Numbered from the stretch's first letter, positions 42,592-52,725 are shown. The stretch: 64,000 nucleotides of DNA from CAVSWN01 sp963770995 (GCA_963770995.1 CAVYRS010000001.1:4774001-4838000), one strand, 5' to 3'. Numbers and translations: made by a program. The notes: a model not told the origin generated them from the sequence alone.

Positions 42592-43947
42592 GTGCGCTCC
42601 CTCTTTAGTACACCGCTGACGATTGGCCTGATCGCGCTTCTGCTTGGTACCACGGCGACGAGCGGCCAAACGACGAACTGGCCCCGGTTCCGCGGACCGG
42701 ATGGCACCGGCGTCGCCAACGACCCGTCGCTGCCCGATACGTGGAGTGCCACCGAAAATATAGCCTGGAAGGTCGACGTACCTGGCCTCGGCTGGTCGTC
42801 GCCCGTCGTCTGGGGCGACCGGATCTTCCTCACCTCCGTCGTCAGCACGCGCGCGCCGGAGCCGCCGCGGCCAGGCTTGTACTTCGGCGGCGAGCGGCCC
42901 ACGCCGACCGACGAGCATCGCTGGATGGTCTACGCGATCGACTTCGCGACAGGAAAGACGCTGTGGGAACGCGAGGCGCACCGTGCGATTCCGGGGCAAG
43001 CGCGGCACTTGAAGAACACCTACGCCTCCGAGACGCCGGTCACCGACGGTGAGCGCGTCTACGTGTCGTTCGGCAATGTCGGTCTCTTCGCCTTTCGCCT
43101 CGACGGCACGCCGGTCTGGCAGCACAAGTGGCCGGCGCGCGCGACGCGCTACGGCTGGGGCACCGCCGCGTCCCCGGTTCTCCATCAGGGCCGCCTCTAC
43201 GTCGTCAACGACAATGAAGAGGATGCGCACCTCGCGGCGCTCGATGCCGCGAGCGGGAAAGAGCTGTGGCGGGTCGCACGCGCGAAGGAAACCAACTGGG
43301 CGACGCCGTACATCTGGCAGCACGCGCAGCGAACGGAGATCGTCACCGCGGCGACGGGCGGCATCCGCTCGTACGATCTCAGCGGCAAGCTGCTTTGGGA
43401 ACTGAAGGGCATGTCGAACATCGTCATCCCGACGCCCTTCGCCACCGGAGGTCTGTTGTATGTGACGTCCGGCTACGTCGGCGACGAACATCGGCCGGCC
43501 TACGCGATCAAGCCCGGCGCGCAGGGCGACATCTCGCTGGCGCCAGGCTCGACAAGCAACGAGTTCGTGGCCTGGTATCAGCGGCAGGCGGGTCCGTACA
43601 ACCCGTCGCCGATTGTGTACGACGGCGTCTACTACACGGTCCTCGACCGCGGCTTCTTCACCGCGCACGACGCGCGCACGGGCAAGGAGTTGTACGCGCG
43701 TCAGCGCGTCGCGCCGCAGGGCATCGTCGCCTTCAGCGCGTCGCCGTGGGCGGCCAACGGCAAGATCTTCGCCTTGAGCGAAGACGGCGATACCTACGTC
43801 ATCAAGGCGGGGCAGACCTACGAGCTGCTGGGGAAGAACTCCCTTGGCGAAATGGCCATGGCCACGCCTGCGATCGTGCGCGGCAGCGTGATCCTGCGCA
43901 CCGCATCCCGCCTGTACCGGATTGCCCGGCCGGTTGCCGGCCGATAG
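42592..43947 (+). CDS. Secreted PQQ-like (BamB-type) beta-propeller protein
   Basis: A GTG start gives a signal peptide (PLTIGLIALLLGTTATSGQ) and then the opening NWPRFRGPDGTGVAND, typical of the planctomycete/acidobacterial PQQ-repeat proteins. Tryptophan-docking repeats run through the 451 residues: WSSPVVWGDRIFLTS, YAIDFATGKTLWERE, LAALDAASGKELWRVA, TPFATGGLLYVTSG, TAHDARTGKELYAR. No dehydrogenase catalytic residues or heme motif are visible, so a binding or scaffold role is likelier than quinoprotein catalysis. It stands alone between the efflux operon and a convergent kinase gene. Confidence 0.88.
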   Translation: MRSLFSTPLTIGLIALLLGTTATSGQTTNWPRFRGPDGTGVANDPSLPDTWSATENIAWKVDVPGLGWSSPVVWGDRIFLTSVVSTRAPEPPRPGLYFGGERPTPTDEHRWMVYAIDFATGKTLWEREAHRAIPGQARHLKNTYASETPVTDGERVYVSFGNVGLFAFRLDGTPVWQHKWPARATRYGWGTAASPVLHQGRLYVVNDNEEDAHLAALDAASGKELWRVARAKETNWATPYIWQHAQRTEIVTAATGGIRSYDLSGKLLWELKGMSNIVIPTPFATGGLLYVTSGYVGDEHRPAYAIKPGAQGDISLAPGSTSNEFVAWYQRQAGPYNPSPIVYDGVYYTVLDRGFFTAHDARTGKELYARQRVAPQGIVAFSASPWAANGKIFALSEDGDTYVIKAGQTYELLGKNSLGEMAMATPAIVRGSVILRTASRLYRIARPVAGR

Positions 43948-44000
43948 TCTGAGAATCAGCGGTCGCCGATTCGTAGCGTGATCGGCGGACTTGTAGCTCG

Positions 44001-46707
44001 CTACCGAATTCCAAAGGGCGCCAGTCGCGCAAGCTCGGAGAACCAGTTCAGCACGACGTTCAGGTGCGCGACCCCCGATTCACTTTTCACCATCAGGAAC
44101 CGCTGGCCGTCGGAGCTGATGTCGTAATTCGTCAGGGCAACTGTGCTCCCGTACGCATAGGGCCGCTCGAAGATGACGCGCGGCGTCGCCAGTGTCGCGT
44201 CGGGCGTCGTCGAGACGGAGACCGCCATCATCTTGTTCCCGTTGCGATAGAAGAGCTCATTGCCGGTGCGATTCCAGAGTGGAGAGGTTCCGCCGCCAGT
44301 TGACACCGGCCAGCGGCCCTCGGGACCTGGATAGCGACGGAGGTACACCTGAAACTGACCGGACTCGTTCGACACGTAGGCCAACCAGCGGCCATCTGGA
44401 GAAAACTGCGGGCCACCCTCGAAGGCTGGACCAGTGACGAGCGGACGCGCCGCGGGATCGCCGGCGAGCGAGAGCACGTAGATGTCGACGAGGCCTTCAG
44501 CCGTGCGTCGTGCCGTCGCCACTGTGGTGCCGTCCGGTGAGACCGTGCTGGGGAAATCGCCGGATGTCGTCTCAGCAATCGTCCGTGAACGGCCGCTCCC
44601 GTCGGTTTCGATTGAGCGCAACCCGGTGGGCGTTCGAAAGACGATCTGCTTTCCGTCCGGCGTCCACACCGGATAGGAAGCGGTCTCGCTCTGTCGCGGC
44701 GTCAGGCGTGTGAACGTCGAGCGAAGCGTGTCCTGAATCCAGAGCTCGCTCCCGACGCCTACGACGATGCGACGGTTGTCGGCCGACAGGCGCGGGCTCT
44801 GATAGGCACGCGGCACATCAGTCACGGGTTGCTCGGTGCCTTGACGCGAGACCCACACGAGCTGTCCTGATGCGACGCCGGCGCGTCGGTAGACGAGTGA
44901 GCCCGCGCTCGAAATCTCGGCGAGCGGCGCGCCCGAGGAGTCTTGTTCGACCGCCGCGGTCACCTCAATCGGTGGGCCGGTCACGGTCAGGCGAGCTGCG
45001 TCGAACGGCGCGGCGTGCAGCCCACCTTCGCGGTAGAAGACGAGATGTCCGCTGGACGTATGGCGCGGGAACCTTGCGCCTTCGACGAGCACCCGCCTCT
45101 TGCCCGTGCCGACCTCGACGGCTTCGACATGCGCGCCTTGGACGCCACCGCTCGGCACGGACGTGAACAGGATCGCCTTCCCGTCATTTACTACCGACGG
45201 CCAGGCGTGCAGGCTCTCGCCGGCCGTGAGGGTTGTGACCTGCGTCGCCGCTCCGCCTTCAGATGGAACTTGCCACAAGCCGTCGTTGCGGGCGAACGTC
45301 ACCCGCCCGTCGGGGCCCCACGTGCCACCGCTTCTGTTGAGGGCGTTGGGTGCCAGAGGCGTGACCCGCAGGTCTCGCAGCGATACTTTGTACACACCGA
45401 GGTCGGTGATGAATCCCACGGCGTCGCCCGCCGGAGAGAAGAAACACGAAAGAGCGGTTCTCACTGCCGGGGACCGCGACAGCGTCGAGCCGACCCAGGT
45501 CGCGCACATAGACCTGCTTGAGACCACTGAAGGTTCCGACGAATGCCACGTGTGTGCCGGCGGGAGAGAACGCCACTACCTGGCTCGCTCCCTGATAGAT
45601 CTCGACACCTGGAGGCAAGTTCATTTCGAACTGCGCGACAGGCTGCGCGGCTCTTGTGGGCTCGCGCATTCGGAACTGGATTCCAAGTGCGACGACTACC
45701 GCTGCCAGTGCGGCCGCGATCATCCAAGGAACCGCTCTGACGAGGCCCTCGCGCGCCGGCGATCCGTGAATCGTCGACGACGCGATGGGAGACGCGAGCG
45801 CCTCTTCGATTTCGAGCCTCGCGTCAGCGAGATGATGGAGCCGCCCCGCTGCATTCTTGTTCAAGCACCGGCGCAACAAGCGCCTGATTGGTTCGGGTGT
45901 GTTTGGCGGCAGGGCGCGCCAGTCTGGATCGCGAGTCAGAATCGCGGCGATCGCGTCAGAGATCGAGTCGAGGCGTTCGAAGCATCGACGGCCGGCGAGC
46001 ATCTCAAAGAGGACGCAGCCGAATGCCCAGATGTCTGTGCGCGTGTCCACCGGCTTGCCGCGCGCCTGCTCCGGGCTCATGTAGGCGGCGGTGCCAAGGA
46101 TCATTCCGGCCTGGGTCATCGCCGGTGTGGTGATCGTTGGCGACATCGACGTGTTTTCGCTGCGCCTCCTGCCGACGCCCGTCCGGCTCTCGATGGCCTT
46201 CGCCAGGCCGAAGTCCAGGACCTTCACCGTGCCGTCGGGACGCACCTTGATGTTCGCGGGTTTTAGATCGCGATGGATGATGCCTTGCTCATGCGCGGCT
46301 TCGAGAGCCTCGGCGATTTGCTTCGCGATTGGCAGCGCCTCGTCGATCGGGATCGCGCCCTTTGCAAGGCGCTGCGACAAGTCGTCACCCTCGACCAGTT
46401 CCATCACGAGGGCGTGTAGGCCGGCAGACTTCTCGAAGCCGTAAATCGCGGCGATGTGGGGATGATTCAGCGACGCGAGCGTCTTCGCCTCGCGCTCGAA
46501 ACGCGCCAAGCGTTCGGAGTCAGAGGCGAACGCGCCCGGCAGGATCTTGATCGCGACCTGTCGGCTCAGCGTCGTGTCGGTGGCGCGATACACCTGACCC
46601 ATGCCCCCTTCGCCAATCGGGGCCGTGATCTCGTAGACGCCGAGGCGGGTCCCGGGACTGAGGGCCAAGTGTGACGCGAGTATACGCGTGTGAGGTGGGG
46701 CAAACAT
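44001..46707 (-). CDS. Transmembrane serine/threonine kinase with extracytoplasmic PD40 propeller, one frameshift
   Basis: Start ATG 46707 (MFAPPHTRILASHLALSPGTRLGVYEI). The kinase domain is complete: IGEGGMGQVYRATD, AIKILP lysine, GIIHRDLKPANIKV, VLDFGLAKA, GTAAYMSPEQARGK. A membrane helix (VPWMIAAALAAVVVALGIQF) lies near residue 320. The propeller begins with VAFSPAGTHVAFVG. A frame change near 45460 joins the second part (FFSPAGDAVGFITD, YPVWTPDGKQIVFRT, PQFSPDGRWLAYVSNESGQFQVYLRRYPG, SSDGQRFLMVK, LNVVLNW). This is the common acidobacterial receptor kinase whose propeller is thought to sense periplasmic ligands. It is monocistronic here. Confidence 0.92.
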
Positions 46708-46776
46708 GGACAGGTTCCTGGGGTAACGCCGCTGCTCATCACGACGCGCTCTGGCCACGAGCTTCGTTCCTTCTGG

Positions 46777-47658
46777 CTAATGCACGACCCCTCTGCGGAA
46801 TTCCCCCTCGGCGCTGTCGATATAGGCGCGGTAGCCGTCGGGGTCGATGAACGGGTCCGCCGGGTTCTTCGCGGTGGCGCTTGCGACGAACTTGCGGTAC
46901 CGGCCCCACTGTCGTGCGTGGCAGGTCACCCAGATGTCGGCGGGGAGGCTGCGCAGCACGCGGAAGCTGCGCTCGAGGTCGGCGCCTTGTTCCGGATACC
47001 GCATCAGTGCCAGCACCGTGAGGTCGCAGGCGCTCACGACGTTCAGTACTCGGTCTCCATCGCGGACGGGGAACGACCACGAGGTGCAGCCGCGCGTGTG
47101 GCCGCCCGTGATGTGCGCGGTGAGCGCGATCGGCCCGACCCGGATCGTATCGCCGTCCTTGAACCGGTGGTCGACCCGCGCGCCAGGGTAGCCCACGATG
47201 CCGATCCAGATGAGGGCCCTCAGGGGCAGGACGGCGTCGGGGTCGTCGCCGCCGGAGGCGAGGACGTCCGCGCTCGCGTCGCTGGCCCACAGCTCGGCGC
47301 CGGACGCCTGCTGGAGCACCGTCAGCCCGCCCCCGTGGTCGGGGTGCGGCTCCGAGTTCAGGAGCACTTTGACGTCCTTGATGTCGAAGCCGAGCTTCGC
47401 GATGCTCGCCATGATCATCTTTGCCGTAGTTGGATAGCCGCCGTCGAGCACGACGTGCCCCTCGGGCCCGGTGATCAGGAAGGCCGCGACGTCGTTCGCG
47501 CCGACGTAGTAGAGGTTGCCGGCGATGCGGAACGGTTCGGCAGGCGCCTGCCCGCCGACTTTCGTCGCGTTCAGCCGTTGGCCGACGAGTACCAGCGCAA
47601 AAACCCCCAACAGTCCGCCGAGCAGGAGCAGTACGCGTCGCCTGCTGATGTATCGCAC
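46777..47658 (-). CDS. Membrane-anchored metallo-beta-lactamase-fold hydrolase, B3-like with EPHPDH motif
   Basis: GTG 47658 is chosen because GGGAGA lies 5 bp upstream, although the frame opens at 47760. A transmembrane anchor (VLLLLGGLLGVFALVLVG) precedes the MBL domain: VVLDGGYPTTAKMI, zinc motif SEPHPDHGG (E103, H105, D107, H108), GGHTRGCTSW (H187) and VTCHARQ (H247). Subclass B3 beta-lactamases have HxHxDH; a Glu at the first position is the mark of the B3-E variants such as SIE-1. The order and spacing of the other ligands fit B3. The protein is probably periplasmic and anchored. It may be a carbapenemase-like enzyme or another MBL-fold hydrolase; activity is untested. Confidence 0.85.
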   Translation of the reverse strand: MRYISRRRVLLLLGGLLGVFALVLVGQRLNATKVGGQAPAEPFRIAGNLYYVGANDVAAFLITGPEGHVVLDGGYPTTAKMIMASIAKLGFDIKDVKVLLNSEPHPDHGGGLTVLQQASGAELWASDASADVLASGGDDPDAVLPLRALIWIGIVGYPGARVDHRFKDGDTIRVGPIALTAHITGGHTRGCTSWSFPVRDGDRVLNVVSACDLTVLALMRYPEQGADLERSFRVLRSLPADIWVTCHARQWGRYRKFVASATAKNPADPFIDPDGYRAYIDSAEGEFRRGVVH

Positions 47659-47800
47659 CAGATCTCCCAAGAACTTTATAGCACAAAGCGACGTGACGTA
47701 TGCGGGCGCCGGGGAGGCGGTACAGGGTGTCTGAGATGAGCTCGGTGGGCGGCGATGCAACAGCTTGGTAACGCGCGTCGAGTCGCCTTGATCGCCTCCC

Positions 47801-49345
47801 TCAAGACGCTCCGAAACTGATGCCTTGCGCGAGCGGTAGCGCGGTGGACCAGTTCACGGTATTCGTCTGCCGGCGCATGTAGGTCTTCCACGCGTCCGAG
47901 CCGGACTCGCGGCCGCCGCCCGTCTCTTTCTCGCCGCCGAATGCGCCGCCAATCTCCGCGCCCGACGTGCCGATGTTGACGTTGGCGATGCCGCAGTCGG
48001 AGCCTCGCGGCGACAGAAACGCTTCCGCCTGGCGCAGGCTTTCCGTGAAGATCGCGCTCGACAGGCCCTGCGGCACGTCGTTGTGCAGCGCGATCGCGTC
48101 CTCCCACCTGTCGTATTCGAGCACGTAGAGGATGGGCGCGAAGGTCTCGGTCTTGACGATGGCGGTCTGCGCCGGCATGCGGACGATGGTTGGTTCCACG
48201 AACTGCGGTCCGAGATCAGCGCGCCGGCCGCCGCCTGCGACGACCTCGCCGCCCTCAGCCTTCACCTGGTCCAGCGCCGCGACCATGTCGGTGACGGCGT
48301 CCGCGGTCACGAGCGGGCCCATCAGCGTCGCCGGGTCGAGCGGGTTGCCGATCGGCACCTGCCGATACGCGCGCACCAGGCGATCGACCAGCTCGTTCGC
48401 GACTTGCTGCTGCACGATGATGCGACGCGTGGAGGTGCAGCGCTGCCCGGCCGTTCCCACCGCGCCGAACACGATGGCCCGCGTCGCGAGATCGAGGTTG
48501 GCGTCCTCGGCGACGATGATGGCGTTGTTGCCGCCGAGCTCGAGAATCGTGCGCCCGAAACGCTGCGCCACCGTGCCGGCGACGCGCTGGCCGACACGCG
48601 TCGATCCGGTGAACGAGATGAGCGGCAGGCGTGTGTCGTGCAGCATCCGCTCGCCGACGACCGACCCGGAGCCGACCGCGAGCGTGAACACGCCCTGCAC
48701 GCCGTGATCGGCCATGACGCGGTTGGCGATGTGCTGCACGGCTACCGCGCACAGCGGTGTCGGCCCGGCGGGCTTCCACACGACTGGATCGCCGCACACG
48801 GCGGCAATGGCACTGTTCCACGACCACACCGCGACCGGGAAATTGAAGGCCGTGATGACGCCGACGACGCCCAGCGGGTGCCACTGTTCCATCATCCGGT
48901 GCCCCGGTCGCTCCGACGCCATCGTCAGGCCATAGAGCTGGCGCGACAGGCCGACGGCGAAGTCGCAGATGTCGATCATCTCCTGCACCTCGCCGTGTCC
49001 CTCGACGCGGATCTTGCCCATCTCGAGCGACACAAGTTCGCCGAGCGGCTCTTTCATCTCGCGCAAGGCGTTCCCGAGATCGCGCACCAGCTCGCCGCGT
49101 TTCGGCGCCGGCGTCATGCGCCACGACTCGAAGGCCATGACGGCATCAGCCACCACCCGGTCGTACGACTCGGACGACGCCTGCTGCACGCGAGCGATCG
49201 GCTCGCCCGTGGCAGGGTTGTACGAGACCAGTGCCTCCGCGCGCGCGTCGGTGATCCAGCGATCGGCGCCGGATGACGCACCGGGATTGACCTCCTTCAA
49301 CTGGAGTCGGTCGAGGAGTGACGAGGTCCGGACGATTGTGGCCAT
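47801..49345 (-). CDS. Aldehyde dehydrogenase, ALDH7 (alpha-aminoadipate semialdehyde dehydrogenase) type
   Basis: The 514-residue enzyme has the NAD-binding and active-site motifs ITAFNFPVAVWSWN, VWKPAGPTPLCA, FTGSTRVGQRVA, catalytic glutamate in ILELGGNNAIIV and catalytic cysteine in GTAGQRCTSTRR. The C-terminus (FGGEKETGGGRESGSDAWK, QTNTVNWS) is the mark of the ALDH7/antiquitin group, which oxidises alpha-aminoadipate semialdehyde / piperideine-6-carboxylate in lysine breakdown (AmaB, Pcd). No other lysine catabolic gene is near. The remnant of a LysR gene starts next to its promoter end, so the enzyme may once have had a dedicated regulator. Confidence 0.93.
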   Translation of the reverse strand: MATIVRTSSLLDRLQLKEVNPGASSGADRWITDARAEALVSYNPATGEPIARVQQASSESYDRVVADAVMAFESWRMTPAPKRGELVRDLGNALREMKEPLGELVSLEMGKIRVEGHGEVQEMIDICDFAVGLSRQLYGLTMASERPGHRMMEQWHPLGVVGVITAFNFPVAVWSWNSAIAAVCGDPVVWKPAGPTPLCAVAVQHIANRVMADHGVQGVFTLAVGSGSVVGERMLHDTRLPLISFTGSTRVGQRVAGTVAQRFGRTILELGGNNAIIVAEDANLDLATRAIVFGAVGTAGQRCTSTRRIIVQQQVANELVDRLVRAYRQVPIGNPLDPATLMGPLVTADAVTDMVAALDQVKAEGGEVVAGGGRRADLGPQFVEPTIVRMPAQTAIVKTETFAPILYVLEYDRWEDAIALHNDVPQGLSSAIFTESLRQAEAFLSPRGSDCGIANVNIGTSGAEIGGAFGGEKETGGGRESGSDAWKTYMRRQTNTVNWSTALPLAQGISFGAS

Positions 49346-49392
49346 AACGAAACCACTGTATCACTCGATGCCGATGCGACCGACCCCGCGCG

Positions 49393-49880
49393 TCAGCGAT
49401 CCCGCTTCGCGATCGCCTTCCGCGTCAGGTTGACGAAGTCCGTCACGAACGCCGGTTCGGCTGCGTCCTTGAGCGTCGCGGCGGTCCACGAACGATGGAT
49501 ACCGGAGGGTGTGATGCGGATGGCGCGCACGTCGCCACGCGACAACGCGGGGCGGACCACCCACGTCGGCATCACGGTGACGCCGAGACCGGCCCTGACC
49601 ATTTCGAGAATCGCTTCGGTGAGCTGGACGAAGCGCAGACGGGCCGGACGCACACCGGCCGGATGGAGAATCCGGCGGACCGTGAAGCTGTCGGCGGCCG
49701 CCGAATACAGCAGCAGCGTTTCGCGCCCGAGCTCCTGCGGCGATACGAAGCGCTGCTTCGTCCACGGATGATCGGGCGCGACGATCGCGGCGTGCTCGTC
49801 GGTCATCAACGGCCGGACGCGCAGCCGCGGGTCGTCCACGTCGTTGGTCATCAGCGCGAGATCGAGCGATCCCGAGCAGA
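49393..49880 (-). pseudogene. C-terminal half of a LysR-type regulator, 5'-truncated
   Basis: The effector-binding domain is recognisable from GSLDLALMTN through LMTDEHAAIVAPDHPW, RRILHPAGVRPARLRFV, ILEMVRAGLGVTVMPTWVV and the tail VTDFVNLTRKAIAKRD. The N-terminal helix-turn-helix and first half are missing. Upstream of about 49880 the sequence changes into the C-terminal part of an ADOP gene on the other strand. The fragment cannot regulate. The neighbouring ALDH gene is a plausible former target. Confidence 0.75.
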
Positions 49881-50383
49881 TGACCAACAGCATCCGCCAG
49901 GCGATCTGGGAGGTCGATCGGAATCAGCCGATCGATCGCATCGCGTCGCTCGAGCACGTGTTCTCGGAGGGCGCGAGCGCCGAACGATTCAGGACGCTGT
50001 TGGTCGGGCTCTTCGCGGTCGTCGGCTTCGTGCTCGCGATCGTCGGCGTCTACGCGGTGACGTCGGCCTACGTCACCGCGCGGACGTGGGAGGCGAGCAT
50101 CCGGCTCGCGCTCGGCGCGCGTCCGCTGAGCGTCGCCGGCAACCTGCTGCGCGACGCGTCGCTGCCGATCGGGATCGGGGTCGCGCTCGGGATCGGCGCG
50201 TTCGTCCTGTTCGCGCGCCTGCTGGCGCAGCTCCTGTTCCAGACGTCGGCGACCGATCCGTCGGTCATCGTGGCGGCGGCGGGCGCGCTGACCGTGTGCG
50301 CGCTGGCTGCCGCCGCGTGGCAGTCGCGGCGGCTCGCGGCCGTCTCTCCCGCGCTGGGCCTGCGGGGCGATCTCGGTCGCTGA
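49860..50383 (+). pseudogene. C-terminal fragment of an ADOP-family permease
   Basis: The sequence DPEQMTNSIRQAIWEVDRNQPIDRIASLEHVFSEG is the end of a second MacB-type core. The last FtsX unit follows (LLVGLFAVVGFVLAIVGVYAVTSAYVTARTWEASIRLALGARPLSVAGNLL ... WQSRRLAAVSPALGL). The preceding 600 or more residues are absent. The 5' edge coincides with the 5' edge of the LysR fragment on the opposite strand, pointing to a deletion, inversion or assembly join near 49870. Confidence 0.8.
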
Positions 50384-50408
50384 ACGCTTCTTGTGCCATC
50401 ATCGCGGC

Positions 50409-51272
50409 ATGCGACACATCGCCGGGGCGTTTCTCGTCCTCGCGCTTCAACCGCCGACGCCTCCGCCGAACACCGACATCTTTCTCGCATCGTTGTCGAA
50501 CGTGTCGGGCGCGCTCACAGTCGGACAGCCGGTGAATGCCACCAATAGTCCGGGCTACGACAACCAACCCTCGTTCACGCCCGACGGGCGGCAGGTGCTG
50601 TTCACGTCGAATCGCGGCGGAACCCAGACGGACATCTATCGGTACGACATCGCCGGCCGAACGGTCGCGCGGGTCACCGACACGCCGGAGAGCGAGTACT
50701 CGCCCACCGTCACACCCGACGGCGCGCACATCTCCGTCATCCGTGTCGAAGCCGACGGCACACAGCGGTTGTGGCGCTTCACGGTCGATGGTGGGGAGCC
50801 CGATCTGGTGCTGGCCAACGTGAAGCCGGTCGGATATCACGCGTGGGCTGACGACCGCACGCTGGCGCTGTTCGTGCTCGGAACGCCCGCGACGCTGCAG
50901 GTCGCCGACGCGCAGACCGGCACGGCGGCCATCGTTGCACGCGGAATTGGACGTTCACTGCAGAAGATTCCGGGCGGCGCGACGGTCAGTTTCGTGCAGC
51001 GAGAGGGATCGGTGCTCCACATCCGCGAGCTCGAACCGAAGGGCGGACGCATCGCGCCGCTCGTGGATGCAGTGAGCGGCGCCGCCGAAGCCGACTGCGC
51101 GTGGACGCCGGACGGCGTGCTGCTGATGGCGCATCAGGACACGCTCTACGGATGGAAACGCGGGGATGCTGCGTGGAAACGCGTCGCCGATCTCGCGGCA
51201 CTCGGTCTGCGCGGCGTCACGCGCATGGCTGTCTCTTCGGCAGGAGATCGCATCGCGTTCGTCACGCAGTAG
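50409..51272 (+). CDS. Secreted TolB/PD40 propeller protein
   Basis: ATG 50409 (MRHIAGAFLVLALQPPTPPPNTDIFLASL) gives a short signal peptide. The 287-residue protein has PD40 repeats FTPDGRQVLFTSNRGGTQTDIYRYDIAGR, PTVTPDGAHISVIRVEADGTQRLWRF, WTPDGVLLMAHQ and VSSAGDRIAFVTQ. It is short for a full propeller of this type (about five blades). It lies 13 bp upstream of the cyclic-nucleotide-domain kinase and may be translated with it. No enzyme motif is seen. Confidence 0.85.
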   Translation: MRHIAGAFLVLALQPPTPPPNTDIFLASLSNVSGALTVGQPVNATNSPGYDNQPSFTPDGRQVLFTSNRGGTQTDIYRYDIAGRTVARVTDTPESEYSPTVTPDGAHISVIRVEADGTQRLWRFTVDGGEPDLVLANVKPVGYHAWADDRTLALFVLGTPATLQVADAQTGTAAIVARGIGRSLQKIPGGATVSFVQREGSVLHIRELEPKGGRIAPLVDAVSGAAEADCAWTPDGVLLMAHQDTLYGWKRGDAAWKRVADLAALGLRGVTRMAVSSAGDRIAFVTQ

Positions 51273-51285
51273 GAGTGAGGAACCT

Positions 51286-52716
51286 ATGTCGAGCATCGCC
51301 GATCGCGGCGAGGTCGTCGACCGCCTCTCAGCGCTGCCTCTCTTCGCAAGAGTCCCGCGCGCGGAACTCGAGTGGCTCGCTGCGCGCGGCGACGTGCGCA
51401 CCTGTGCCGCCGGAACGATCCTGCTCGAGGACGGCGAGGCGACCGACGACATGTTCGTACTGCTCGCTGGACGCGTGGCCTTCTACGCCAACAAGGGCGG
51501 CAGCTGGCGCAGGGCGACCGAGTCGAGGGGCGGCCATGTGCACGGCGCCATCCCGTACTCGCGGATGCGCTCGGCTCCGGGCCGTCTCGTCATCGAGGAC
51601 GACGCCACGCTGCTCGCGCTCGGTCGCGGCCATTTCGCCGACATGCTCCGCGACTGCCGCGAGCTGACGTCAACACTCATCCACGAGATGATCGATCGTG
51701 CGCGAAGCGACCGGACGCTGCAGCTGGACGACGACCGGCTACAGTCCCTGGGCCGGCTCGCCGCCGGACTCGCGCACGAATTGAACAACCCGGCGTCGGC
51801 GGCGTCGCGCGGCGCGCAGTCGCTCGGCGGTCTGTTCGACGAAGCCGAGGATGCGGCACGGGCGCTCACGAGAGCGCGGTTGAGCGATGACCAGCTCGAC
51901 GTCCTCGATGCCGTTCGGACGGCCTGCGCTGCGCCCGCACCGGAGCTTGGAGCCCTTGAACTCGCCGATCGCGAGGACGCGTTCGCCGACTGGCTCGAGC
52001 GCCACGGCATCGAGTTCCGCGCCGCCGACGCGTTTGCCGCATCCGATCTGCGCGTCGTCGATCTCGATCGGCTCGCGGCCGCGATTCCACCGCTCGCGCT
52101 CGACGCCGCGATACGCTGGACGGCGACCGGTCGCGCGGCGCGCGCGCTGGCGGGGCAGGTCGCGTCGGCGACCGGGCGCATCCACGACCTGGTCGAAGCC
52201 GTGAAGCGGTTCACCTTCATGGACCGCGAGTCGGTGCCGGAGGAGGTCGACGTCGCGCAGGGACTGGCAGACACGCTGGTGGTGCTCGAGCACAAGTCGC
52301 GTACCAAGGCGGTGGACGTGTGGGTCGAGGTGGCGCCCGATCTGCCGCGTGTGTTCGGCTTCGGCAGCGAAATCAATCAGGTGTGGGAGAAGCTCCTCGA
52401 CAACGCGATCGACGCCGCCGGCCGCGATGGGCACGTGACGGTCGCCGCGACCGCGCGCGGCGACGCGGTCATCGTGTGCGTCACGGACGACGGCCCGGGG
52501 ATTCCCAGGGAACACCGGTCACACGTGTTCGAGCCATTCTTCACGACCAAGCCGGTCGGGCAGGGGACAGGGCTCGGCCTCGACCTGGTGCGACGCGTCG
52601 TGCATTTTCACAACGGAAACGTCGACTTCACGTCGGAGCCGGGCCGGACGGTTTTTCGCGTACAGCTGCCGGTGAGCGGCGCTTCAGCTCCGTCAACCCC
52701 GGCTCGCGATCGATAG
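51286..52716 (+). CDS. Soluble histidine kinase with N-terminal cyclic-nucleotide-binding-like domain (paralogue)
   Basis: ATG 51286 follows AGGAGTGAGG. Residues 10-145 form a cNMP-like domain (LPLFARVPRAELEWLAARGD, CAAGTILLEDGEATDDMFVLLAGRVAFYAN). The kinase core has RLAAGLAHELNNPASAASR, NQVWEKLLDNAIDAAG, VTDDGPGIP and VGQGTGLGLDLVRRVVHFHNG. It matches the kinase at 20577-22001 over its whole length, including the unusual inserted helical region between the H-box and N-box. Unlike that gene it is not followed by a receiver-flavoprotein, so its target is elsewhere. Confidence 0.93.
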   Translation: MSSIADRGEVVDRLSALPLFARVPRAELEWLAARGDVRTCAAGTILLEDGEATDDMFVLLAGRVAFYANKGGSWRRATESRGGHVHGAIPYSRMRSAPGRLVIEDDATLLALGRGHFADMLRDCRELTSTLIHEMIDRARSDRTLQLDDDRLQSLGRLAAGLAHELNNPASAASRGAQSLGGLFDEAEDAARALTRARLSDDQLDVLDAVRTACAAPAPELGALELADREDAFADWLERHGIEFRAADAFAASDLRVVDLDRLAAAIPPLALDAAIRWTATGRAARALAGQVASATGRIHDLVEAVKRFTFMDRESVPEEVDVAQGLADTLVVLEHKSRTKAVDVWVEVAPDLPRVFGFGSEINQVWEKLLDNAIDAAGRDGHVTVAATARGDAVIVCVTDDGPGIPREHRSHVFEPFFTTKPVGQGTGLGLDLVRRVVHFHNGNVDFTSEPGRTVFRVQLPVSGASAPSTPARDR

Positions 52717-52725
52717 CGCTGTCGA

